From Acidobacteriota bacterium (GTDB taxonomy: Bacteria; Acidobacteriota; Aminicenantia; Aminicenantales; Saccharicenantaceae), in contig JAKQUO010000008.1 in the NCBI GenBank assembly GCA_029569255.1, positions 1 to 64,000 on the forward strand: a stretch of DNA of 64,000 nucleotides, written 5' to 3'. The translations under genes and the position numbers were made by a program. The notes under the pieces are model-generated. The model ran no database searches. It was not told the origin of the DNA and saw nothing but the letters and a program-made list of their open reading frames with translations. Shown one piece after another: positions 27,746 to 36,493 of this stretch. Each line of letters begins with the position of its first letter. Position 1 is the stretch's first letter.

Positions 27746-28488
27746 GGCCTCGTCCCCTTGCGGAGCTCGAGCGCCCGGACCAGGCGTTCCTCGGCTGCCC
27801 AGACGAGGACGAGGCCGGCCAGGACCTCGGCCGTGAAGACCGACAGGCGCCCGGCGACGACGACGTTCGGCAGGAGGGCCGCGAGCCCGGCGAAAAGGAG
27901 CTTCGGCCCGAGCCCCGGGAACCGCCCCGTGGCGACGTGGTCGAGGAACCCCGTCCGGGCGCCGGCCGTGAAGACGAGGGCCAGGGTCGCCGCCGCCTGG
28001 GCCAGGAGGAGCGCCAGGACGTTCGCGCCGCCCCGCATCCAGTGGCCGAGGGCCGCGGCCAGCCCGGCGTAGTACAGCCCCGCCAGGACGGCCAGGCCGA
28101 ACTTGACGAGGTCGGCCGGGCGGAACTCGCCCAGGGCCAGCCCCCAGGCCGCGAAGAGCCCGAACAGGGCCAGCGCGTAGCCCCCGGCCCAGGCCGCGGC
28201 GACGAGCGCCTTGGCCCGGAGGAAGCCCCGGAACCGCCCGGCCGCGAAGAGCATGTTCTCCAGGGCGCCGCTCTCGAGGTCCGTCCTGGCCGCGTCCTGG
28301 GCGGCGAGAAGGAAGGCGTGCGGCAGCAGGAAGTAGAAGAGCTTGGCCGCCGTGCCGTAGGAGTGGCCGATCCCGATCCAGGCGATGCCGGCCGGAAAGG
28401 CCAGGGCGGCGGCGACGGCCGGCCACGAGGCGAGGACGCGCCGCCTCGTGATCCGCCAGGTCAGCGCGAGAAGAGCCGTGTCAGGCAT
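27742..28488 (-). CDS. ABC transporter permease (ABC-2-like membrane protein)
   Basis: A 248-residue integral membrane protein with about six hydrophobic segments. They lie around residues 21-43, 47-65, 92-115, 125-150, 155-175 and 195-230. It lacks a clear family signature but pairs with the ATPase gene by a 4-base overlap. AAQDAARTDLESGALENMLF between the early helices resembles the cytoplasmic segment of ABC-2/heme-exporter-type permeases. It starts with ATG inside the last 28 bases of the thioredoxin-like gene. It would form the membrane channel of the operon's exporter. Confidence 0.75.
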   Translation of the reverse strand: MPDTALLALTWRITRRRVLASWPAVAAALAFPAGIAWIGIGHSYGTAAKLFYFLLPHAFLLAAQDAARTDLESGALENMLFAAGRFRGFLRAKALVAAAWAGGYALALFGLFAAWGLALGEFRPADLVKFGLAVLAGLYYAGLAAALGHWMRGGANVLALLLAQAAATLALVFTAGARTGFLDHVATGRFPGLGPKLLFAGLAALLPNVVVAGRLSVFTAEVLAGLVLVWAAEERLVRALELRKGTRP

Positions 28489-28964
28489 CGTTCCAACTCC
28501 TTCCGGCGCTCTTCGAACCCGAGGTAGGGGTCGTTCCGGTGGACGACCTCCCCCGCGACGACGAGCGCCATGCCCGGGGCCGGGCCCGCCTGGAAGCGCT
28601 TGTGCAGCGCCTTGCGGGCGTCCAGGACCACCGGCAGCTCCCAGGCGTGCTTCTCGAGGAACTCCCGCAGCGGCTCCCGGGGCCCCGACGTGACGCCGAC
28701 GACCGTGACCGGCCAGCGGCCTTTCTCGACGAGGTATCTCGCTTCGATGAGCTCGTCCGAGCAGACGTGGCAGTCGAGCGAGAAGAAGACGAGGAGCAGC
28801 GGGCCCGTCCCGGGCGGGGCCGCCTCGTCCAGCCCGCCGCAGATGCGGACCTCGGCCGGGACCGCGGCCGAGGCGTCCCGGCCGGAAACGCCGCCCCCGG
28901 CGAGCGCCGCTCCGGCGGCCAGGGCGGCCGCCGCGAAGGCCGTGACGGCGGACCGGGCGCTCAC
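28461..28964 (-). CDS. Exported thioredoxin-fold protein with CHVC motif
   Basis: A TlpA/thioredoxin-like protein on the outer side of the membrane. It begins with an Ala-rich signal sequence (1 to about 25), then LLLVFFSLDCHVCSDELIEA with the redox pair C65-x-x-C68, PVTVVGVTSG, and LPVVLDARKALHKRFQAGPA-PGMALVV, which carries the cis-proline region. Length is 167 residues. An extra cysteine (C42) precedes the active site. It starts with GTG overlapping the propeller stop as GTGA. In this operon it could make or isomerise the disulfides of the small four-cysteine peptide; that is inference. A simple peroxiredoxin-like role is the alternative. Confidence 0.8.
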   Translation of the reverse strand: MSARSAVTAFAAAALAAGAALAGGGVSGRDASAAVPAEVRICGGLDEAAPPGTGPLLLVFFSLDCHVCSDELIEARYLVEKGRWPVTVVGVTSGPREPLREFLEKHAWELPVVLDARKALHKRFQAGPAPGMALVVAGEVVHRNDPYLGFEERRKELERCLTRLFSR

Positions 28965-29998
28965 CGGACGACCTCGAAGACCCGCAGGTCGCCCTCGTCG
29001 TCGATGGCGTAGAGGCGGCCTCCCGCCAAGGCGAAGCGGTGGACGGCGCAGCCGAGCTCGATCACGGCCGTGAGACGGCCCGTCCCGTCGATGACGGAGA
29101 TCTCGCGGCCCGGGCCGAGGTCTTTGCCGCCGACCGGCGCGGGGGCGGAAAGATAAAGGATGTCGCCGTCCGCCGCGGCGGCCCAGCAGAAGCCGAGCAG
29201 GCGCTTCTTCTCTCCCGCGAAAGGCAGGTCGAGCGGGAGCGAGCGGTGCCGCCCGTCGACCGCTGTCCGGCCGACGAGGGCGCCCGTCGAGGCGAAGCGC
29301 AGGACCGTCCGCTCGCCGCTCCGGTGAACGACGTGGAAATCCCCGCCCCCGGCCGGGCAGACCAGGATCATGTTGCGGAGCGCGTCGTAGGCCGGATCGC
29401 CGCTGACGCTCGCCTCGAGGCCCTCCCAGCGCATCCGTCCTTCGGCGTCGAAGATGTGGAGGAGCGTCTCACCTGTCCGCTTTCCGGCCGGGTTCGACGT
29501 GACCAGGAGGAGGCCGCCGGCCAGCGCGTAGACGCGGTCCGGAGGGAAGCGGGTGGGGAACGACCCGGCCGGACGCCCCTCGCGGTCGAAGGCCTGGATC
29601 CGGGAGTTGAGCTTGTCCGCGACGCGGACGGTCCGGCCGGCGACCGCGACGCCCGAGGGGAACGACAGCTCGCCGGGGCCGCGGCCCTTGCGCCCGAAGG
29701 CCCGGACGAAGCGCCCGTCGGCCGAAAAGACCTTGACCGCGCAGTCCTGGGCGTCGGCCACGAACAGCTCGCCTTCGCTGAAAGCCAGCGCCAGGGGGCG
29801 GCCCAGCACCGCCTCATCCGCGACGTCCGCGGGCCGGGGGACCTCGACCGCCCTCACGCGGGCGACGTCCCTCTCCCGCGGGCCCGTCCTTCGCGCCGGT
29901 CCCTCGGCCGGGCCGAGGGCGAGCGCGGCCGCCGCCAGGACCGCCAACGCCGCCGCGGCGCCCACGCCCGCCCCCGCCGCCCGTCCTGCCCCGGTCAC
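28961..29998 (-). CDS. Exported six-bladed beta-propeller protein (NHL/6-blade family)
   Basis: A 345-residue protein with an N-terminal hydrophobic segment (Ala/Leu-rich, about residues 10-30) and a propeller of the 6-bladed type. The first blade shows LGRPLALAFSEGELFVADAQ, then RFVRAFGRKGRGPGELSFPS, the very typical blade end of this family, and NSRIQAFDREGRPAGSFPT. The GTG at 29998 overlaps the stop of the small peptide gene as GTGA and is followed directly by the hydrophobic segment, which supports this start. Such propellers are found in Bacteroidota beside genes for small exported peptides. Here it is the second gene of a five-gene overlapping operon, probably binding or presenting the peptide. 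Confidence 0.82.
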   Translation of the reverse strand: MTGAGRAAGAGVGAAAALAVLAAAALALGPAEGPARRTGPRERDVARVRAVEVPRPADVADEAVLGRPLALAFSEGELFVADAQDCAVKVFSADGRFVRAFGRKGRGPGELSFPSGVAVAGRTVRVADKLNSRIQAFDREGRPAGSFPTRFPPDRVYALAGGLLLVTSNPAGKRTGETLLHIFDAEGRMRWEGLEASVSGDPAYDALRNMILVCPAGGGDFHVVHRSGERTVLRFASTGALVGRTAVDGRHRSLPLDLPFAGEKKRLLGFCWAAAADGDILYLSAPAPVGGKDLGPGREISVIDGTGRLTAVIELGCAVHRFALAGGRLYAIDDEGDLRVFEVVR

Positions 29999-30213
29999 AG
30001 CCCCAGCGCGCACTTGCCGAAGGCGATGTCGCAGACCGTGAGCATGAGCGCGACCTTGTACCACGGCTCGTCGAGGTTGAGCGCGAACTCTCGGCACTCC
30101 AAGTGGTTCTTGTTGCAGAGAGACTGGTCGTTGACTCTCGGGGACATGGCGAAGGTCGCGGTCACGGTGGCCAGCACCAGGCCGGCCAGGACCAGCATTG
30201 CCAGCTTCTTCAT
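29995..30213 (-). CDS. Small exported four-cysteine peptide (CX6C...CX6C)
   Basis: A 72-residue precursor. MKKLAMLVLAGLVLATVTAT is a clear signal sequence with probable cleavage near A22, which leaves about 50 residues. The four cysteines lie at 33, 40, 61 and 68, as two CX6C units separated by 20 residues, which suggests two disulfides or a metal or cofactor site. AAGGAG lies 7 bases ahead of the ATG. It is the first gene of the operon and its stop overlaps the propeller gene as GTGA. I do not recognise the family. The context with a propeller, a thioredoxin-fold protein and an ABC transporter suggests a secreted peptide with its own maturation and handling machinery. Confidence 0.75.
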   Translation of the reverse strand: MKKLAMLVLAGLVLATVTATFAMSPRVNDQSLCNKNHLECREFALNLDEPWYKVALMLTVCDIAFGKCALGL

Positions 30214-30396
30214 CGGTTATCTCCTTTCGCCCTCCGAGAGAGCAAGCCGCATGCCAGGCCGGCGGCGCGGCCGCGGCGCGGAAGCGGCTGAAAAGGAAGA
30301 GGATGGAGGGCGGGCGGCCCGAGCGCCGTCAACCGATGTCGACAGCGGCGGGCTCGGCGCGGGAGGGACGGTCCACGGACGGGGACACGCCGGGAG

Positions 30397-32067
30397 CTAT
30401 TTCAGCATCGGGACCTTGATGCGGTTCTTCCTGGCGCAGGCCACGGCCTCGGGGTAGCCGGCGTCGGCGTGCCTCGCGACGCCCATCCCCGGGTCGACCG
30501 TGAGCACCCGCTCGAGCCGCCTGGCCATCATCGCCGACCCGTCGGCGACGATGACCATGCCGGCGTGGATCGACAGGCCGATCCCCACGCCCCCGCCGTG
30601 GTGCACCGACACCCACGAGGCGCCGCTGACCGCGTTGATAAGGGCGTTCAGGATGGGCCAGTCGGCGATCGCGTCCGAGCCGTCGCGCATGCTGTCGGTC
30701 TCGCGGTAGGGCGAGGCGACCGAGCCGGTGTCGAGGTGGTCCCGCCCTATGACGATGGGCGCCGAGACCTTGCCTTTCTTCACCAGGTTGTTGATGACCG
30801 CCCCGAAGCGGGCCCGCTCGCCGTAGCCGAGCCAGCAGATCCGGGACGGCAGGCCCTGGAACTTGACCCGCTCGCGGGCCTTGCGGATCCACCGGGACAG
30901 GGCCTCGTCCTCGGGGAACTCCTTGAGCACGGCCTCGTCGGTGGCGAAGATGTCTTCCGGCCTTCCCGAGAGCGCCGCCCAGCGGAACGGCCCCTTGCCG
31001 AGGCAGAAGAGCGGCCGGATGTATTCCGGCACGAAGCCGGGGATGTCGAAGGCCGCCGTCACGCCCGCCTTCCTGGCCTGGCCGCGGATGTTGTTGCCGT
31101 AGTCGAACGACCTCGCCCCGCGCTTCTGCAGCTCGAGCATGGCCTCGCAGTGGGCGGCCATGGCCGCGTAGGAGCGGCGGATGTAGTCGGCCGGGTCCTT
31201 CTTCCTGAGCGCCAGCGCCTCCTCGTAGGGGAGGCCGTTCGGGACGTAGCCGTTGAGCTCGTCGTGGGCCGAGGTCTGGTCGGTCAGGACGTCGGGGACG
31301 ATGCCCCGCCGCGCGAACTCGGGCAGGACGTCGGCCGCGTTCCCGAGCAGGGCCACCGACAGGGGCTCGCCCTTCTTCCTGGCCTCCCGGGCCAGGCGCA
31401 GGGCCTCGTCCAGCGAGTCCGTCGCGACGTCCACGTACTTCGTCTCGAGGCGCCGCTCGATCCGGTGCGGGTCGACCTCGACGACGATGGCCACGCCGTC
31501 GTTCATGGTCACGGCCAGGGGCTGGGCCCCGCCCATGCCCCCGAGCCCCGCGGTCAGCGTCAGCGTGCCCTTGAGGGAGCCGCCGAAATGCCTCTTGGCC
31601 ACTGCCGCCAGGGTCTCGTAGGTCCCCTGGAGGATGCCCTGGGTCCCGATGTAGATCCAGCTGCCGGCCGTCATCTGGCCGTACATGGTCAGGCCCAGCG
31701 CCTCGAGCCGCCGGAACTCGTCCCAGGTGGCCCACTGCGGCACGATCATGGAGTTGGAGATGAGCACCCGGGGCGCTTCGGCGTGGGTCCGGAAGACGGC
31801 CACGGGTTTCCCCGACTGGACGACGAGCGTCTCATCGTTCTCGAGCTTCTTGAGGCTGGCCACGATGGCCCGGTAGGCCTCCCAGTTCCGGGCGGCCTTG
31901 CCGGTGCCGCCGTAGACGATGAGCTCGGCCGGTTTCTCGGCCACCTGGGGGTCCAGGTTGTTCATGAGCATCCGCAGGGCGCCTTCCTGGGACCAGCCCT
32001 TGGCCGTCAGGCGAGACCCCCTCGGGGCCTTGATGTTCAGGACGGGTTCTGACGCCGATCTTGCCAC
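30397..32067 (-). CDS. hutU: Urocanate hydratase
   Basis: Converts urocanate to imidazolone propionate in histidine breakdown, using NAD+ as an electrophilic cofactor. Family landmarks are [53 protein letters not shown] (the NAD site), [17 protein letters not shown], and [18 protein letters not shown] near the end. The length of 556 residues fits. The frame is open further upstream, but GAGGAG followed by GTG at 32067 gives the expected N-terminus. No other hut genes are in the window; the amidohydrolase-fold genes at 13-17 kb resemble imidazolonepropionase only at superfamily level. The promoter faces that of the divergent GGDEF gene. Confidence 0.95.
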   Translation of the reverse strand: MARSASEPVLNIKAPRGSRLTAKGWSQEGALRMLMNNLDPQVAEKPAELIVYGGTGKAARNWEAYRAIVASLKKLENDETLVVQSGKPVAVFRTHAEAPRVLISNSMIVPQWATWDEFRRLEALGLTMYGQMTAGSWIYIGTQGILQGTYETLAAVAKRHFGGSLKGTLTLTAGLGGMGGAQPLAVTMNDGVAIVVEVDPHRIERRLETKYVDVATDSLDEALRLAREARKKGEPLSVALLGNAADVLPEFARRGIVPDVLTDQTSAHDELNGYVPNGLPYEEALALRKKDPADYIRRSYAAMAAHCEAMLELQKRGARSFDYGNNIRGQARKAGVTAAFDIPGFVPEYIRPLFCLGKGPFRWAALSGRPEDIFATDEAVLKEFPEDEALSRWIRKARERVKFQGLPSRICWLGYGERARFGAVINNLVKKGKVSAPIVIGRDHLDTGSVASPYRETDSMRDGSDAIADWPILNALINAVSGASWVSVHHGGGVGIGLSIHAGMVIVADGSAMMARRLERVLTVDPGMGVARHADAGYPEAVACARKNRIKVPMLK

Positions 32068-32098
32068 TTTCTGTCTCCTCGAAACGATCTCACCGGGG

Positions 32099-32128
32099 AC
32101 TATACCACAGCCCTCCGGCGCATGTAAA
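32099..32128 (-). promoter_or_regulatory. Promoter of hutU
   Basis: Minus strand TTTACA (32123-32128), 18 bases, TATAGT (32099-32104), about 30 bases before the GTG start. Confidence 0.5.
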
Positions 32129-32143
32129 AAACGAAAATTCCGG

Positions 32144-32171
32144 TTGACGAACGCGGCGGACCTGATATACA
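32144..32171 (+). promoter_or_regulatory. Promoter of the GGDEF-PilZ gene
   Basis: TTGACG (32144-32149), 16 bases, TATACA (32166-32171). The start codon is at 32231, so the leader is about 50 bases. Confidence 0.55.
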
Positions 32172-32230
32172 TTTGGACCGGGAAAAGGAAGGACCCGGGC
32201 GCTTCCGCCGGGAAAGACTCGAAGAGGGCT

Positions 32231-34255
32231 ATGTTCGAGAAGCGCATCCTCGTCATTCACGCGTTGTCCGCCGAAGCCGACCGCCTGGCCCGCCTGGCCC
32301 GGAAGTACGGCCCCGCCAGCGCCGTGACGGACGCCGAAGCGGCCCGGTCCGCCGTCGCCGACGGCGATGTCGCCGTCGCGGTCATCGACGCCTCCCTGTC
32401 CCGGTCGCCGGCCCTCCGGGACCTGGTCCGGCCCCCGGCCGGAGTGCTCCTCACCGGCGACGACGAGGCCGAGTTGGCCCGGGCCGCCGACGACTGGCCG
32501 CCGGGCCTCGACATCGACTTCTGCCGCTCCTCCCCCGCCTCGCCCCGCGAGACGGCCTTCCTCCGCTCGCTCGGCCGGGTCTTCGAGAGCGCCCGCCTGA
32601 GGACGGAGGCGGCGGAACTGCGCCGCGCCCTCGGCCTCCAGGAGGCCAAGGTCAAGGACGTCCTGGCCGAGATCCGGGAGATCAAGGGCCTGCTCGACTC
32701 GGGGCTTCTCCGCGAGATCGAGAAGCGCCTGGCCATCGAGGCCCGCTACGTCGGGTCGCAGAAGGAGCGCCAGCGTCTCGAGTCGATCCTGCGGCGGATC
32801 TACGGCGCCGACGACGTCAGCAGCCTCCTCGACATCGTCCCCGAGATCCGCGACCTCGTCCAGGCCGAGAGCGTCACCGTCTACATCATGGAGGAGAACG
32901 AGGCCATCGGCCGCTACCTCAAGCCCCTCGTCTGGGACAACGCCTTCCTGACCCACTCGGACTTCTCCCAGTTCATCGCCCCCCTCGGGGCCCAGGACTT
33001 CGCCGCCTCGGCGGCCCGGTTCGGCCACGAGGTCAGCGTCGCCGGCATCGCCTTCGACCGGCGCCTGAGCAAGCGCTACCTGTCGTTTCTCCGGACGCCG
33101 CCGCGGAGCCTGCTGGCCGTCCCGATCATGCACGCCGCCCGGGTCATCGGCGTCCTCGAGGTCGTCAACAAGAGGGCCGGCGCGAAGCTGGCCGACGAGG
33201 GCTTCGGCCGCGAGGACCAGCAGACCCTGCGCGGCCTGTCCGACCACATGGCCATCGCCATGACCAAGCTCAACCTCATCCAGTTCGACCCCCTGACCGG
33301 CCTCCTCCGGCCCGAGCCGTTCTTCGAGAAGGTCCTCCAGAAGGTCAACGCCCTGAGCAAGCGCCGCCGCGAAGAGGGCGCCATGGCCCTGGTCATGGGC
33401 GACGTCGACTGGTTCAAGGCCTACAACGACCGCAACGGGCAGGAGGCCGGCAACAAGCTCCTCCGCGAGCTCAGCCACGTCCTCAAGCTGTCCATCCGCG
33501 AGGAGGACCTCATCTGCCGCTACGGCGGCGAGGAGTTCCTCTTCTTCCTCATGGGCGTCAAGTCGGTGGAGGAGGCGTCCCTGCTCACCGAGCGCATCCG
33601 CAAGAACGTCGAGGACCACTACTTCGAGTCCCAGGAGTTCCAGCCGCGGGGCAACCTGACCATGTCGTTCGGCGTGACCGTCTTCCCCCGGGGCGGCGGC
33701 GAGCCGCCGCTGGCCCTGACGCGCGACGACCTCAGGCGCCTGGCCGGCGAAGCCGACCTGGCCATGGCCGAGGCCAAGGGCAAGCGCCGGCCCGGCCTCG
33801 AGCCGCGCGGGGCGGCCGACGGCCCGGCCGACAAGAACCGGGTCTGCAGCTTCGTCTGGCAGGAGGCCCTCGAGGCCCGGCCGGGCGACGGCGCGGCCGG
33901 CGCCGAGCGGCGCTTCTTCCGCGAAAAGAGGAAGTACGAGCGCTTCAACGTCTCGACGCCCGTCCTCATCCGCGAGGACGGCGGCTTCCGCGTGGCCAAG
34001 ACGGTCAACATCAGCCTCGAGGGCGCCCGCATCGTCTCCGACGCCCCGCTGCCGGAGGGCCCGTCCCTCGACGCCATCCTGGTCATCGAGGACAAGGCCA
34101 CATTCGTCAAGACCGATCTCGTCTATTCGGAGCGGAGCGGCGGGGAGCCCGCCTTCTATTATTTCGGGGTCAGGTTCAAGGACCTGACGTACAAGGAGAT
34201 CGAGGGGCTCGAGAGCTACCTGTCCCGCTTCCGGAGACAGGGCGCCGTTCCCTGA
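32231..34255 (+). CDS. GAF-GGDEF-PilZ protein (diguanylate cyclase with c-di-GMP receptor domain)
   Basis: Predicted to make cyclic di-GMP and to bind it. The N-terminus (1 to about 120) resembles a degenerate receiver, followed by a coiled segment. A GAF-type sensor (about 190-350) contains [20 protein letters not shown]. The cyclase domain has [12 protein letters not shown] and the active-site GGEEF near residue 432; REED five residues before it is an inhibitory RxxD I-site. The C-terminal PilZ domain (about 565-670) has RKYERF and NISLEGAR, matching the RxxxR and (D/N)xSxxG binding motifs. Total length is 674 residues. Synthesis, product feedback and an effector domain thus sit on one chain. 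An HD-GYP gene lies 1.4 kb downstream. Confidence 0.88.
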   Translation: MFEKRILVIHALSAEADRLARLARKYGPASAVTDAEAARSAVADGDVAVAVIDASLSRSPALRDLVRPPAGVLLTGDDEAELARAADDWPPGLDIDFCRSSPASPRETAFLRSLGRVFESARLRTEAAELRRALGLQEAKVKDVLAEIREIKGLLDSGLLREIEKRLAIEARYVGSQKERQRLESILRRIYGADDVSSLLDIVPEIRDLVQAESVTVYIMEENEAIGRYLKPLVWDNAFLTHSDFSQFIAPLGAQDFAASAARFGHEVSVAGIAFDRRLSKRYLSFLRTPPRSLLAVPIMHAARVIGVLEVVNKRAGAKLADEGFGREDQQTLRGLSDHMAIAMTKLNLIQFDPLTGLLRPEPFFEKVLQKVNALSKRRREEGAMALVMGDVDWFKAYNDRNGQEAGNKLLRELSHVLKLSIREEDLICRYGGEEFLFFLMGVKSVEEASLLTERIRKNVEDHYFESQEFQPRGNLTMSFGVTVFPRGGGEPPLALTRDDLRRLAGEADLAMAEAKGKRRPGLEPRGAADGPADKNRVCSFVWQEALEARPGDGAAGAERRFFREKRKYERFNVSTPVLIREDGGFRVAKTVNISLEGARIVSDAPLPEGPSLDAILVIEDKATFVKTDLVYSERSGGEPAFYYFGVRFKDLTYKEIEGLESYLSRFRRQGAVP

Positions 34256-34280
34256 CCGCAACCGGGGCCGCGGCCCGGCC

Positions 34281-35501
34281 TCAGTTCTCCTCGAGCTCGC
34301 GCCTGAGGTCCAAGAGATAGGCCAGGCGCGGCTCCGTCCGGGCCCGGAAGGCCCGGCGCAGCTCCTCGGCGGCCGCGGCGAAGGCGCCGAACTCCTCGAG
34401 GTTGCTCCAGTTCTCCATGCTCAAACGCTCGAGCAGCCGGCGCAGGACCGGGGCGTCGAGGACGCCGGCCGTGTAGCGGGGCAGCGTCCAGGCGTTCCTC
34501 TCGCACATCTTGATGACCCGGAGGAACAGGGCCCGCAGGCCCTCCTGCCAATTGATGAGCTCCTGCTTGATGAAGAACTGGTCTTTCGGGGACTCGGTCT
34601 GGCCGAGCTTGGCGGCCAGGCGCCGGCCTTCCTCGACGGCCTGGTCGACGGCGTCCAGGAGCTTCTCCGGGTCGGCGATGACGGTCTTGTCCCCCTGGAA
34701 GTAGTGGATCTCGCCGTTGCCGTTGGCGGGCTCGGTGCGGCGGAAGGACTCGACGGCGGCGGCGGCCTCCTCTTCGGCGGCGGGCGGGGCGGGCTCGGGC
34801 GCCGGGACCGCCCTGTCCGCGCCGGACGCGGGGGCCGGACCGGAGATGAGATCGCCGATCTCGGGGATGGCCGGGCCGGTCCCGGCCGCGGCGACGTCGA
34901 GGGCCCCGAGGTCCTCCTCGCGGGCGGCCTCGCCGCCGACCCGGCCGAGGCTGGCCGTGGCCGACTCGATGGCCAGGAGCTCCTTGATCCTCTTCAGCTT
35001 CTCCAGCTCCTCGTCGAGGTTGAGCGAAAGCGGCCGGGGCTCCTCCTCCATGATCTCGGCGGCGATGCCGAAGCGCTCGCGCAGGTCGTCCTTGAGGAAG
35101 GCGGCCCGCTCCGAGGTCTTGGCCCGCAGGGCCTCGAGCCGCTCCTGGATCTCGTTGACCCGGCGGATCTCCTCGACCGTCGCCTTGGCCAGGCTCTCGA
35201 TCTCGGCCTGGAACTTGAGGACCCGGTCGAAGCCCTCCCGGGCCTCGTTGAGCAGGCCGGCCCGCTGCTCCTCGAAATCGCGGACCATGACCCGGTAGTC
35301 GGCGAGGGCCGTCTTCTCCTTCTCGAACTCGCGCTCGATCTCCTCCTTGCGCTGGCGGGCCGCTTCCTTCTCGCGGTTGATGCGCTCGACGAGCTCGGAG
35401 TCGACGTCGCGGAACTTTTTCTGGAGGACCCGGTCGAGCTGGTCCTCGACCTCCTGGATGACTTGAGAGGAGTCCCTGAAGATGTTCGGATCGTGTCGCA
35501 T
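34281..35501 (-). CDS. Coiled-coil protein of unknown function
   Basis: A 406-residue soluble protein that I do not recognise. Residues 10 to about 190 are strongly charged and heptad-like (for example DSELVERINREKEAARQRKE), predicting a long coiled coil. A Pro/Ala/Glu-rich linker (about 200-265) follows, then a mixed helical C-terminal domain with FFIKQELINWQEGLRALFLR. AAGGAG precedes the ATG at 35501; an earlier in-frame start has no such site. It lies between the GGDEF-PilZ and HD-GYP genes in opposite orientation, so it could be linked to c-di-GMP signalling, but nothing in the sequence shows this. Confidence 0.7.
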   Translation of the reverse strand: MRHDPNIFRDSSQVIQEVEDQLDRVLQKKFRDVDSELVERINREKEAARQRKEEIEREFEKEKTALADYRVMVRDFEEQRAGLLNEAREGFDRVLKFQAEIESLAKATVEEIRRVNEIQERLEALRAKTSERAAFLKDDLRERFGIAAEIMEEEPRPLSLNLDEELEKLKRIKELLAIESATASLGRVGGEAAREEDLGALDVAAAGTGPAIPEIGDLISGPAPASGADRAVPAPEPAPPAAEEEAAAAVESFRRTEPANGNGEIHYFQGDKTVIADPEKLLDAVDQAVEEGRRLAAKLGQTESPKDQFFIKQELINWQEGLRALFLRVIKMCERNAWTLPRYTAGVLDAPVLRRLLERLSMENWSNLEEFGAFAAAAEELRRAFRARTEPRLAYLLDLRRELEEN

Positions 35502-35576
35502 GGCCGCTCCTTGAACCTTAGCGCGCATATTATGGTGACTCGGCCGCTTCGTTGTCAAGGCCGGACTGCGGCGATA

Positions 35577-35605
35577 TTGCGCTCGCCGCGAAAAAAATGT
35601 ATAAG
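35577..35605 (+). promoter_or_regulatory. Promoter of the HD-GYP gene, probably leaderless
   Basis: TTGCGC (35577-35582), 17 bases, TATAAG (35600-35605). The predicted transcription start is within about 2 bases of the ATG at 35614 and no ribosome-binding site is present. Confidence 0.5.
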
Positions 35606-35613
35606 AAGTCGTC

Positions 35614-36405
35614 ATGGAGAAGCGCGAAACCTATCTCGTCGTCGAGGATGACAAAAAACGCGCCGATTTGCGCGCATTTTTGTCAGGCCACGGCATCAGG
35701 GTCAAGCGCCACCGCTGCGGCAACGGCCCCCGGAATGAGGAGGTCCGACGCCTCGAGAGGGAGCTGGCCCGCCACCTGCAGAGGTCCCGCGAGCTCGAGG
35801 AGGCCTACGACGAGACCCTGGAGAACTTCATGACCGCCCTGGACATGAGGGATGTCGAGACATACGGCCACTCCAAGACCGTGGCCCGCTACTGCCGCGT
35901 CCTGGCCGAAGCCTGCGGCATCCGCGAGCCGGCGGCGCTCGAGAACATCCGCCGGGGCGCGCTGCTCCACGACGCGGGGAAGATGGCCATCCCCGACGCC
36001 ATCCTGAAGAAGCCCGGCCCGCTCGCGCCCAAGGAATGGGAGGTCATCCGCAAGCACCCGGCTCTCGGCTACGGCCTCGTCAGCGACGTCAGGCTCGTCC
36101 CGGAGGTCGGGAACATCATCCTCTGCCACCACGAGCGCTGGGACGGCCGGGGCTATCCGAAGGGGCTCGCGGGCGAGGCGATCCCGCTCGAGGCCCGGGT
36201 CTTCGCCGTGGCCGACACGCTCGACGCCGTGACCTCCCATCGCCCCTACAGGGCGCCGCGGGACTTCCGGGCCGCCCGGCGCGAGCTCGAGGACGGCCGC
36301 GGGGCCCAGTTCGACCCGGGGGTCGTCGACGTCTTCAGCGGCCTGGACCTGGCGGTCTGGGAGAGGGTCCGCTTCGAAACGACCCGCCTAAAATGGGGGA
36401 CATGA
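35614..36405 (+). CDS. HD-GYP domain protein (putative c-di-GMP phosphodiesterase)
   Basis: Predicted to hydrolyse cyclic di-GMP. A short N-terminal part (YLVVEDDKKRADLRAFLSGH) looks like the start of a response-regulator receiver but is cut to about 45 residues and followed by a helical linker. The HD-GYP domain has GHSKTVARYC, the metal site LLHDAGK near residue 117, the PLAPKEWEVIRKHP helix, CHHERWDGRGYPKGL with the GYP motif, and ARVFAVADTLDAVTSHRPYR. Length is 263 residues. The last codons (KWGT-stop) and the stop come from the inverted repeat that begins at 36390. It probably opposes the diguanylate cyclase encoded nearby. Confidence 0.88.
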   Translation: MEKRETYLVVEDDKKRADLRAFLSGHGIRVKRHRCGNGPRNEEVRRLERELARHLQRSRELEEAYDETLENFMTALDMRDVETYGHSKTVARYCRVLAEACGIREPAALENIRRGALLHDAGKMAIPDAILKKPGPLAPKEWEVIRKHPALGYGLVSDVRLVPEVGNIILCHHERWDGRGYPKGLAGEAIPLEARVFAVADTLDAVTSHRPYRAPRDFRAARRELEDGRGAQFDPGVVDVFSGLDLAVWERVRFETTRLKWGT

Positions 36406-36493
36406 TAAGTCCACGGCGACACGATCGCTTTCCAAGGCAAATGAGCTAAGCCACGGATCCTAATAATAGGGAAATAGGTATCATGTCCCCCAT
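36390..36493. repeat. Dispersed inverted-repeat element, family B copy 2
   Basis: Left arm AAAATGGGGGACATGATAAG (36390-36409), right arm AATAGGGAAATAGGTATCAT with GTCCCCCAT ending at 36493. It overlaps the 3' end of the HD-GYP gene, and its right arm contains the ATG that begins the next gene. Confidence 0.85.
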
